NCBI GenBank assembly: GCA_016205045.1
Contig: JACQJM010000076.1
Coordinates: 1-10,521, forward strand
DNA: 10,521 nt
Direction: 5' to 3'
Origin: Elusimicrobiota bacterium
Lineage (GTDB): Bacteria; Elusimicrobiota; Elusimicrobia; JACQJN01
Shown: in pieces, positions 1 to 6,449 of the stretch
How positions within the stretch are numbered: the stretch's first letter is position 1
Layout: each line of letters begins with the position of its first letter
Notes under the pieces: generated by a model
The model's database searches: none
Seen by the model: the letters and a program-made list of their open reading frames with translations, nothing else
What the model was told of the DNA's origin: nothing
Translations under genes and position numbers: made by a program

Positions 1-3000
1 CTCTATCACGCTGCGCCCATTGAGATCTACGACATTGACCTTGGTCACTTCCTGGGAGAACACAAGTTGTTGGTCATATTGAGAAGGACTGACCATCAGG
101 GCTCGGCCTCCCTTCGATTTCAAACCACCAGAGTTCGTTAATGTGACAAGTGGGGTGTCCTCCTTAATAGGAGGCTCAATGCTCGCTCCCCCTACACGGG
201 GCATCGGAGGATCAGACGGGACGGACGACTGGACCGCTCTTCCGGAAACGGTCACGGCATTGGCCAAAACGCATCCGTACACCTTGCTGGTACCCGTGAT
301 GCTTAGGGAAGAATTTGGAGCGAAGAGATTGTAGTAGCTTTCCGAATTTCCTGAATCGGTCAGTGTTTGTGCGCCATTGACATATATCCAAGCGGTTCCA
401 ATTGTCCCCGTACGAATGAACGACGCGCTCCCTCCGGTGATGCTCAGAGGACCGTCGAGATAAATCGTAACCTGGCCCGAACCCACAGAGAGAGTCGACT
501 GGCCTGACAAGGTTATGCCCCTTAAATAGTAGATTCCCTGCGACAGGGTCAGGCTCTGACCACTACTTAAAACAAGCGCTCCAGCGGAAAGATAATCGCT
601 TGGAATTGAGGCGTTGTTGTTGGTGGATTGGGCATAGGCGAAAGCGGCGGCTAAATCGAAGCCGGGATTCGGCATCGCCGGATTGAAGTAGATCCACGAT
701 TTTCCAGAAGTAAAATTGCTCGAGCTGCCGCTCCAAAAAGGAGAGTAGGCATTGCCATCGATGAGGGCACCTCCGCTGGCACTTATCAATCTTTGAGACC
801 ACACGTCACCCCCGATTTTAATGCTGCCTGAAACACCCACATTGTCCACGCCAAAGGCCGCCTTGCTGAGATAACCGCAGGTTCCTGAGGGAGGAGCGAT
901 AAAGGTGACGGTAAAACTTGTCGTTCTCGTTACAGATCCAGCCGTTCCCGTAACTGTGATCGTGTAAACTCCGGGGGGGATATTGGTCAGGGTGAGTATG
1001 GTGGAACAGGTGGTACTCGGGGTACAACTCGCAACATTAAAAGATGCCCCTATCCCCGCGGGTAGATCCGTTAGATTCGCAACCGAGAATGTAACCGGTT
1101 GTGCTGTCCCGGACTGTCGTGTGGCGGTGATCGTATTGATCACGCTCGTCCCTGTGATAGATTTAGTCCCAGCATTAGATAAAGAGAAATTAAAAGGATT
1201 GCTCACCGTTACCCCAATGTCATGGGAACCCCATTGGCCGGCCGTATCTTGGGCGTTGGCCGTCAGGGTGTGAAGCCCATCGCTGGGTATGGATAGATTT
1301 GCGGTCCAGGAGATTGTTCCAGGGATAGGTGTCCGGGGGAGATACACCTGATCTGCTCCATCTACCTGAATATACATGTCTGCCACCCCTATGTCATCAG
1401 AGGCGGTTCCTGAAATGGTGAAATTACCCGAAACCGTGGCCCCATTGGCTGGCGAGAGGATACGGATGGTGGGAGAGTTATCGCAGGCTGGTGTGGCGGC
1501 GTTGACAGGACTGCTCTGAGAAGACTCATTGCCTGCGTTATCCACGGCCGAGACCGAGTAAGAGTAGCTTGTGGATGCGGCCAATCCTGTATCGGAAGCG
1601 GAGAGGCCGGGGGTTAATACTTGTGTTAAAAAAACATTGTTGCGGAAGAGATTGTACCCTTTAAGCCCCGATCCGCCGGTGTCTGAAGAGGAGTTCCAGG
1701 CAAGGTCGATCTGGCTGCAGCTAGAGGCAGAAGCGGATAGTCCTGCAGGCACAGAAGGCGGTGTGGTATCAGGTACTGTGATCGATATGCTCGCTGAACC
1801 TATTAAGCCTACTGCGTCCTTAGCCCGGGCGGTGATGCTGTGAGATCCGAACGATAGGGCGCCCTGCGAGAAGGACCAGTTGGGTGAAGTATAGGAGGCT
1901 GGGCTGAAGGCCCCTCCATCCACCGCTAATTCCACTAGGGTCACTCCCACGTTATCGGCTGCGGTGCCTGAGATAGTGAAGGGGCCGGAAATGTTGGCTC
2001 CATTGGCTGGCGAAAGGATGGCGATGGTGGGGGGAGTGTTGTCTACTGTGATGATAATGGGATTTGAAGTGGTGGGGTTTCCCGATGCATCCCAAGCGGT
2101 AGCGGTCAGAGTGTGGTTCCCATCGGATAGGGAAAGGAAACGGCTCCACGAGTTTGTTCCTGTGGCTGTTTGGGAAGGTCCTCCATCCACTTGAATTTTT
2201 ACGCTTACCACTCCCACGTTATCGGCTGCGGTGCCTGAGATGGTGAAGAGTCCGAAAATGTTGGCTCCATTGGCTGGCGAAAGGATGGCGATGGTGGGAG
2301 GTGTAGTGTCCGGGCAGGCTGGGGTGGCAGCGCTGACAGGACTGCTTTGGAGAGATTCATTGCCCGCATTATCTATTGCCGATATCGCGTAGGAATAATT
2401 GGTGGATGGGGAAAGTCCTGTATCGGAAGCGGAGAGGCCAGGGGTTAATACTTGTGTTAAAAAAACATTGTTGCGGAAGAGATTGTACCCTTTAAGCCCC
2501 GATCCCCCGGTGTCCGAAGAGGAGTTCCAGGCAAGGTTTATCTGACTGCAGCTGACGGCGGAAGCGGATAGTCCTGCGGGCACAGAAGGCGGTGTTGTGT
2601 CAAGTGTCGTAAAGGTACCATCCCCTGAGATTCTTAAATTGCCTACCGCATCCCTAGATTTTACCCTGAAGTGGTAGAGAGTAAATCCTGCCAGGCCGGA
2701 GAGGGTTTGAGAATGGGAAGTCACCCGAGTCGAAATAACGGCTGTGGCAGAGCCGTAAGAAGTGGATATTCCATACTCCACCTGGGAATTAGAGGGTTCG
2801 TCTGTGGTCCAGGAGATGGTGGCGGAGTTCTGACTTATGCCCGAAGCGCCCACTCCCGAAATGGCAGGGGGGGTATTGTCTATGGTCACATTGACGGGGG
2901 CGGATGTGGTGGTATTGTCGGCGGCATCCCTAGCCACCGCGGTGAGGGTGTGCGGCCCATCGGAAAATGAATTTGTGTTGAAAGGGATACTGATCGTGCG

Positions 3001-4098
3001 CGGAGAGTTCAGAACAGGGGTAACGGATATCTCAGACCCTAGATTAGTTTCATCCACCTTCCATTGAATTCCCACCACCCCCACATCATCCGAATAAGTA
3101 ACGGAGAGACCCGTTCCGCTTCCTGCCATAAGGGCTCCTTCCGATGGATTGATGATGGAGACCGAAGGAGGCGTAGTATCGGTGGGAGCGGGTAGTGCCC
3201 AGGAGAGCCTGGCGATGGGCCCCTGGGGAGCCGGATTAAGGGAACGATACAACATCTTGATCCTCCATAAACCTGCTTGCAGTTGGGGCCATGTGTACTG
3301 GCTGGATGTGGGACGCGAACCGCTACAAAGCGGATTGGGGACGTTGATAGGATCCCAGCAGTCTATGAGGAAGCTGTAGGGGTCGCAGTTATCAGCATCC
3401 GTGCACCTGGAGGCAAACAACCTCACCCCATAGTCTGCGGTGGTGATGAATGGGGTATCCCCCCCGGGCAGTGTGAATAATCCCTCCCACTTTACGGAAA
3501 AGTTGCTGGGATCGCTGATCCCCGGGATGGGGAAGGAGGGCCAGGTGAAATCTATGGCGGGGGTTTCCAGGGAACAGGTGGAACAGGCGATGTCGCCGGG
3601 GTTGTCGCGGACCACCTGGTTGTTGAAGTAATCTCCCCGAAAAGCATTTTGAGGGAGAGGGACCGCGGTAACTACCACGGATGTTAAAGTGGATATGTTT
3701 CCTGATGTATCGCGGACTACGGCGCTGAGGGTATGGTCTCCCTTGGAGAGGCAGGTGGTGTCCCAGGGGGCTATGGCGGTGAAGGAGGTTTGGTCGGAAG
3801 CGGAAATCTCAGGGCCTACATTCACGCCATCCACCTGAAACTGAACTCCCGCGACCCCCACGTTGTCTGTGACATTAAGCAAAACGTTCACGTCCCCTGC
3901 CACGCTGGATCTGTCCACGGGGGAGCCTATGGTGCCGGTGGGGGGAGTTGTGTCTCCTCCCCCCGCTTCGCCATCAGTAGGAATCTTGGATATCGCCGCG
4001 GCCAGGCTTGCGCTCATGGCCAGGGCTAATAGGGTCAAAAAAACTGTGAGGATTGAAGCATGTAATTTATTTTTTTTCATAGAAATAGGATAAGACAT
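1..4098 (-). CDS. Large modular secreted surface protein (Ig-like/PA14/FN3/DUF7305-like), 3' end outside window
   Basis: One stop-free minus-strand frame of 1366 codons runs off the left edge, so the C-terminus is missing. ATG 4098 is preferred because AGGAAG lies 11 nt upstream; the in-frame ATG at 4080 (MKKNKLHASIL) has no ribosome site. Either start gives a hydrophobic signal peptide ending near SLAAA. Domain order by + coordinates: Ig-like 3957-3663; PA14-like 3652-3190 (FRGDYFNN, VKWEG, TTADYGVRLF, ARLSWALP); Ig-like 3183-2875; FN3 2875-2600 and 2597-2313; Ig-like 2312-2038 and 2038-1771; FN3 1770-1490; Ig-like 1487-1215; a further beta-sandwich 1210-905; a DUF7305-like region 890-200 (IYLDGPLSITG, NLFAPNSSLSITGTSKVYG); and the start of a FlgD-like or sorting-type domain (VTKVNVVDLNGR) at the edge. 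The Ig units repeat DTTPP, DNVGV and DGxHTLTA. No catalytic domain is visible. PA14 often binds carbohydrate, so an adhesin or matrix protein is inferred. Domain names are by eye; the existence of the gene is close to certain. Confidence 0.93.
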   Translation of the reverse strand, partial: MSYPISMKKNKLHASILTVFLTLLALAMSASLAAAISKIPTDGEAGGGDTTPPTGTIGSPVDRSSVAGDVNVLLNVTDNVGVAGVQFQVDGVNVGPEISASDQTSFTAIAPWDTTCLSKGDHTLSAVVRDTSGNISTLTSVVVTAVPLPQNAFRGDYFNNQVVRDNPGDIACSTCSLETPAIDFTWPSFPIPGISDPSNFSVKWEGLFTLPGGDTPFITTADYGVRLFASRCTDADNCDPYSFLIDCWDPINVPNPLCSGSRPTSSQYTWPQLQAGLWRIKMLYRSLNPAPQGPIARLSWALPAPTDTTPPSVSIINPSEGALMAGSGTGLSVTYSDDVGVVGIQWKVDETNLGSEISVTPVLNSPRTISIPFNTNSFSDGPHTLTAVARDAADNTTTSAPVNVTIDNTPPAISGVGASGISQNSATISWTTDEPSNSQVEYGISTSYGSATAVISTRVTSHSQTLSGLAGFTLYHFRVKSRDAVGNLRISGDGTFTTLDTTPPSVPAGLSASAVSCSQINLAWNSSSDTGGSGLKGYNLFRNNVFLTQVLTPGLSASDTGLSPSTNYSYAISAIDNAGNESLQSSPVSAATPACPDTTPPTIAILSPANGANIFGLFTISGTAADNVGVVSVKIQVDGGPSQTATGTNSWSRFLSLSDGNHTLTATAWDASGNPTTSNPIIITVDNTPPTIAILSPANGANISGPFTISGTAADNVGVTLVELAVDGGAFSPASYTSPNWSFSQGALSFGSHSITARAKDAVGLIGSASISITVPDTTPPSVPAGLSASASSCSQIDLAWNSSSDTGGSGLKGYNLFRNNVFLTQVLTPGLSASDTGLAASTSYSYSVSAVDNAGNESSQSSPVNAATPACDNSPTIRILSPANGATVSGNFTISGTASDDIGVADMYIQVDGADQVYLPRTPIPGTISWTANLSIPSDGLHTLTANAQDTAGQWGSHDIGVTVSNPFNFSLSNAGTKSITGTSVINTITATRQSGTAQPVTFSVANLTDLPAGIGASFNVASCTPSTTCSTILTLTNIPPGVYTITVTGTAGSVTRTTSFTVTFIAPPSGTCGYLSKAAFGVDNVGVSGSIKIGGDVWSQRLISASGGALIDGNAYSPFWSGSSSNFTSGKSWIYFNPAMPNPGFDLAAAFAYAQSTNNNASIPSDYLSAGALVLSSGQSLTLSQGIYYLRGITLSGQSTLSVGSGQVTIYLDGPLSITGGSASFIRTGTIGTAWIYVNGAQTLTDSGNSESYYNLFAPNSSLSITGTSKVYGCVLANAVTVSGRAVQSSVPSDPPMPRVGGASIEPPIKEDTPLVTLTNSGGLKSKGGRALMVSPSQYDQQLVFSQEVTKVNVVDLNGRSVIE
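1585..1706 (-). repeat. Near-identical FN3 module segment, copy A
   Basis: This 122-bp segment matches 2416-2537 at 119 of 122 positions, in direct orientation and offset by 831 bp (277 codons, in frame). All three differences are silent, so both encode the same stretch from AWNSSSDTGG to SASDTGL. Similarity continues at a lower level to about 1500 and 1770. It is the central part of an FN3 domain inside the large surface protein. Confidence 0.9.
1951..2030 (-). repeat. Ig-like module repeat, copy A
   Basis: This 80-bp segment matches 2218-2297 at about 76 of 80 positions, offset by 267 bp (89 codons, in frame). It encodes the beginning of an Ig-like domain (IAILSPANGANI, FTISGTAADNVGV). A third, more diverged relative lies at about 1425-1485. 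Confidence 0.85.
2218..2297 (-). repeat. Ig-like module repeat, copy B
   Basis: Partner of 1951-2030. The 267-bp offset equals one Ig-like domain, so the two Ig-like domains between the second and third FN3 domains are tandem copies of one another. Confidence 0.85.
2416..2537 (-). repeat. Near-identical FN3 module segment, copy B
   Basis: Partner of 1585-1706 (119 of 122 identical, three silent differences). It lies in the second FN3 domain of the surface protein, with two Ig-like domains between the copies. The contrast between near identity here and strong divergence among the other domains points to recent duplication or gene conversion. Confidence 0.9.
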
Positions 4099-4109
4099 GA
4101 AGATTAATA

Positions 4110-4115
4110 CTTCCT
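4110..4115 (-). promoter_or_regulatory. Ribosome binding site deciding the start of the large surface protein
   Basis: Read on the minus strand this is AGGAAG, 11 nt before ATG 4098. The later in-frame ATG at 4080 has only a pyrimidine-rich stretch before it. The site partly overlaps the downstream edge of the 38-bp repeat, so that repeat contributes the AGGA core. Confidence 0.55.
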
Positions 4116-4149
4116 GAAAAAACGGTAAGAAAACGGTAAAAAAGGTGTC
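4112..4149 (-). repeat. 38-bp direct repeat with 10-11-bp units, copy 1
   Basis: Identical over 38 bp to 4796-4833. On the minus strand it contains two TTACCGTTTT units followed by TCAGGA and preceded by a GACACCTTTT unit. A fourth, degenerate unit lies at 4150-4160. Unit spacing is 10-11 bp, about one helical turn, with a T-tract in each unit. The repeat ends 13 nt before the start of the large surface protein. Transcription-factor sites, a curved-DNA element or a copy of a dispersed intergenic repeat are all possible. Confidence 0.85.
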
Positions 4150-4193
4150 CGTAAAGTGTCCATAGAAGTGCAGTCTTTTCCTGCTCATATTCC

Positions 4194-4760
4194 CTACCAG
4201 CTTTTTAAGTTCTCCGCGATTTCGGGGGGAGAACCGCCGGCACATACAGAACTAACACAATGTAAAAGGAAATCGGTGCTCCATAGGTGATCTACCAAAG
4301 TACTTGGGTCCCGGGATGTATAGGCATAAAGCGTAATACAGTAGCCCTCCCCACAATCGGAGGTACCGGATGCGCAACCTGGCATATTGTTTATATTGTT
4401 TCTTTGCAAGGTTACGGTGAAGCAACTAGGAATGGGAGGGGGGCCAGGGGAAGCAGTCTGTTTGTCTAATTGTGTGAGGGTAAAGTACCTAAGATTTGGA
4501 CTCTCGATGTCAAGACAGCTGAAATCCAGACAGGTTCCGTTAACGGTAGGCACGAAACTGCCGGTCTTCATGGCAGCCCTCATCTCGGCCTGCCGGATGG
4601 CGCTGATCAAATTTACCGCTTCCATCACACGGCTTCTCTCCACCGTTCTGAAGTATCTGGGAAGGGCTACCATGGCTAGGATTGCGATGATGAGAATAAC
4701 CACCAGAAGCTCGATGAGGGTGAAGCCAGAATCGCGACATGTAAAATTATCGGGTCTCAT
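4194..4760 (-). CDS. Type IV pilin-like (pseudopilin) protein with prepilin leader
   Basis: This 188-residue protein has a classical class III (type IV prepilin) N-terminus. The 12-residue leader ends in Gly12, followed by Phe13 (GFTLIELLVVILIIAILA). Glu17, the fifth residue of the mature form, is the conserved glutamate needed for methylation and assembly. Prepilin peptidase would cleave between 12 and 13. An amphipathic continuation (YFRTVERSRVMEAVNLISAI) completes the long N-terminal helix. The C-terminal globular part holds eight cysteines (77, 82, 113, 129, 136, 141, 168, 173), more than most major pilins, which suggests several disulfides. No Shine-Dalgarno site is seen before ATG 4760 and no in-frame alternative start lies between it and the upstream repeat. 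The gene precedes the large surface protein on the same strand with a 95-bp gap and no clear terminator, so cotranscription is likely. Whether it is a pilus subunit or a type II secretion pseudopilin cannot be told from this window. Confidence 0.93.
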   Translation of the reverse strand: MRPDNFTCRDSGFTLIELLVVILIIAILAMVALPRYFRTVERSRVMEAVNLISAIRQAEMRAAMKTGSFVPTVNGTCLDFSCLDIESPNLRYFTLTQLDKQTASPGPPPIPSCFTVTLQRNNINNMPGCASGTSDCGEGYCITLYAYTSRDPSTLVDHLWSTDFLLHCVSSVCAGGSPPEIAENLKSW

Positions 4761-4795
4761 AACACTTTGAAGGATATAAGATGGGGATGAAGGTA

Positions 4796-4833
4796 TCCTG
4801 AAAAAACGGTAAGAAAACGGTAAAAAAGGTGTC
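4796..4833 (-). repeat. 38-bp direct repeat with 10-11-bp units, copy 2
   Basis: Perfect copy of 4112-4149, offset by 684 bp and in the same orientation relative to the following gene. Together with the flanking unit at 4834-4844 it forms a four-unit array: units at 4802-4812, 4813-4823, 4824-4833 and 4834-4844. It ends 35 nt before the pilin-like start codon. Confidence 0.85.
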
Positions 4834-4890
4834 TAAAAGGTGTCTGGAAAAATAGATCGAAAAAGCCTTAGCTTTTATTGATCGTCCTCA

Positions 4891-4919
4891 TAGACAACCG
4901 AAAACTGTTTTAGTAGAAT
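4891..4919 (+). promoter_or_regulatory. Possible sigma70-type promoter for the 448-residue exported protein
   Basis: TAGACA at 4891-4896 and TAGAAT at 4914-4919 are separated by 17 bp. Transcription would begin near 4926, only a few bases before the start codons, giving a nearly leaderless mRNA. That is in tension with the GGGGAG just before the ATG, so this promoter may be coincidental. Confidence 0.3.
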
Positions 4920-4927
4920 TCGGGGAG

Positions 4928-6274
4928 ATGATGAAAAAAATCTGGGTTTGTTTTGCGGCGTTGAGTTTGGCTTTTCTTTCCCCCCTTTCGGCTTGGGCTC
5001 AGAGGGAGGGGGGGAGAATGACTGGCGCTTCGTTTTCTATCCAAAGGGTCATTCCGGAAGCAGGGACAGGGTCAAAAGTTTCCGGCTATTGGGATCCGCC
5101 GATGTTGGGGGATCGCAGCTGGATTGATTATACTCTTCGGGGAAAAAATCTAGGAAGAACCCAAAATTCTCCTGCGTCTCTGAGACCCTTCTCTCGGTCC
5201 CCAGTTTCTGCCGCAAATCCTTCGGGCCGGCTTGGGTCCAAACCGTTGGAGGTTCAAATTCCTCGGGCTTCCAGGGATGCGGTGGGCAGTCGCACTCCGG
5301 TGGGGTTCGGAGTTCCTGCAGTCAGAGCCCAAGAACCCAAGCCTAATCGATCTATGCTTTCCCATTTAAAATCCCCGCTGCTTCTTCCCTCCGTTTTAGT
5401 TCCTCAAGCAGACCCTGAGTCGGCGCGCACTTTGGCGGGGCATGATTACCAGCAGCATCTGTTAGGGGTCATTGAGAAGGCTCCACCCATTCGTCCTGAA
5501 CCCGGTTCCCTGCAGAATACAGAAAGCGTGCCTATACGGCTCGAGCTAGAGGCTCCTTTGGATGCCGGATCCCTATCTTCCCTTCTTTTTCGGTTGGAGC
5601 AAAACAGCGGTTTTTCCGCCACGTCCCGGAATTCCGTGTTTCGCACCAGAGAGGGAAAAGTGTTCGTTCAGGGCAGGATTTCTCCTCAACAGCTTGTGGT
5701 TCTTTTGAGGGACCCAGCCGTGAGAAGCGTCCAAGAAGAATATGCGCAAAACCACTTTGCCATAGATTCTTCTTCGGTGAAAACGAACATGAACATTTCT
5801 ATTCACCTGGGTGAAGAAGCGGGAGTCGGTTTTACGGAATCTTTGCAGGCCACCCTTTTAGAGTTGGAGAAAAATACCGGATTTCGCGCCCATTTAGTCA
5901 CGGAAAAAATAAAAAGAAATTTAGGCGGCTGGGTGGTCAGGGTTTCCGGGGACATTCCCCTTTCCCGGGTCAGCGCGTTGATGCGGCGGCCCGGGGTGAC
6001 TTATTGGGAATCCGTCCTGCCTCAGGAAAGGAAGAGTATGCCGACGCTTCAAAACCCTGAACCCTCTTCTGCAGAGAAAAGGTTCACGGAGTGGTTTTTG
6101 AAAGGATGCTTGCGCATGGTTTTTGGCCGTCTCTCCTCCTGGGTAACCAGGGTCCTACAACAAAACATCTCTCTGGCTTCTTGGGCCTCATCGGAAGAAT
6201 CTTCTCGCTCTCTTTCTACCGCGGTGGCCGCTTTTGGATTGCAGCCGCAAGAAGTTTCGCCGACGCCTTCCTAA
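4928..6274 (+). CDS. Exported protein of unknown function with two diverged internal repeats
   Basis: I do not recognise this 448-residue protein. It starts with a signal peptide (residues 1-24, charged MMKK, hydrophobic core, AWA before Gln25). Residues 30-200 are rich in Pro, Ser and Arg, with little predicted order. Two related segments follow, about 202-277 and 288-366. Each begins with a beta-strand-like line (VPIRLELEAPL; MNISIHLGEEA), continues with a helix containing LEQNSGF or LEKNTGF, then a strand (KVFVQGRISP; WVVRVSGDIP), and ends with LLRDPAVRSVQE or LMRRPGVTYWES. The beta-alpha-beta pattern recalls small ferredoxin-like folds such as the inhibitor I9 propeptide or the FtsX extracellular domain, but that is only a fold-level impression. 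Residues 385-448 contain an amphipathic stretch and a Ser-rich tail. ATG 4928 and ATG 4931 are both possible; GGGGAG directly precedes the first and leaves only 3 nt before the second. The gene appears transcribed separately from ftsX. Being a real gene is well supported; its role is unknown. Confidence 0.85.
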   Translation: MMKKIWVCFAALSLAFLSPLSAWAQREGGRMTGASFSIQRVIPEAGTGSKVSGYWDPPMLGDRSWIDYTLRGKNLGRTQNSPASLRPFSRSPVSAANPSGRLGSKPLEVQIPRASRDAVGSRTPVGFGVPAVRAQEPKPNRSMLSHLKSPLLLPSVLVPQADPESARTLAGHDYQQHLLGVIEKAPPIRPEPGSLQNTESVPIRLELEAPLDAGSLSSLLFRLEQNSGFSATSRNSVFRTREGKVFVQGRISPQQLVVLLRDPAVRSVQEEYAQNHFAIDSSSVKTNMNISIHLGEEAGVGFTESLQATLLELEKNTGFRAHLVTEKIKRNLGGWVVRVSGDIPLSRVSALMRRPGVTYWESVLPQERKSMPTLQNPEPSSAEKRFTEWFLKGCLRMVFGRLSSWVTRVLQQNISLASWASSEESSRSLSTAVAAFGLQPQEVSPTPS

Positions 6275-6275
6275 C

Positions 6276-6298
6276 CTGAATTCTTCAGTTGAATTTTT
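6276..6298 (+). terminator. Weak intrinsic terminator candidate
   Basis: A short hairpin (CTGAA, loop TTC, TTCAG) lies 2 bp after the stop codon of the exported protein and is followed by TTGAATTTTT. The stem is only 5 bp and AT-rich, so termination here is uncertain. Confidence 0.3.
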
Positions 6299-6330
6299 CG
6301 GGCTAATCCTTTTTCGTGAGGGGTGGGACC

Positions 6331-6359
6331 TTGACAAAAAACCTTCCAAGGGCTATGTT
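6331..6359 (+). promoter_or_regulatory. Sigma70-type promoter for the ftsX-envC-ctpA operon
   Basis: A perfect -35 box TTGACA (6331-6336) is followed after exactly 17 bp by TATGTT (6354-6359). Transcription would start near 6366, leaving a 5' leader of about 80 nt before ftsX. It is the best promoter match in the window and sits in the only gap upstream of the operon. Confidence 0.6.
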
Positions 6360-6373
6360 TATAGTATAAGGTA

Positions 6374-6406
6374 GTACCATTCCTTAGGAAGATATTGGAA
6401 TGGTAC
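6374..6406. promoter_or_regulatory. Perfect 10-bp inverted repeat between promoter and ftsX
   Basis: GTACCATTCC at 6374-6383 and its exact reverse complement GGAATGGTAC at 6397-6406 flank 13 nt. The element starts about 15 bp after the -10 box and ends about 43 bp before ftsX. It is not followed by a T-run, so it is unlikely to be a simple terminator. An operator for a dimeric regulator or a hairpin in the 5' leader are the plausible readings. Confidence 0.55.
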
Positions 6407-6449
6407 CGTCTCTTCCGAACGCGCGTGGTTAGGAACACACCTCCTGGGA

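Noticed and set aside
143..4093. A dozen short plus-strand open frames of 60-100 codons across the left region
   Set aside because: They lie opposite one continuous minus-strand frame with clear domains, and their translations are low-complexity or resemble no protein.
4287..4770. Plus-strand frames, the longest 127 codons, opposite the pilin gene
   Set aside because: The minus strand encodes an unmistakable type IV prepilin N-terminus; the opposite frames are shadows.
4112..4833. Terminal repeats of a mobile element enclosing the pilin gene
   Set aside because: The two 38-bp repeats are direct and bracket only the pilin-like gene. There is no transposase, and each copy sits in a regulatory position upstream of a gene, so a composite element is not supported.
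4861..4876. Small inverted repeat AAAAGC-CTTA-GCTTTT in the divergent intergenic region
   Set aside because: It has a six-base AT-rich stem and lies upstream of both flanking genes, so it is not a terminator for either; it is too short to call an operator.
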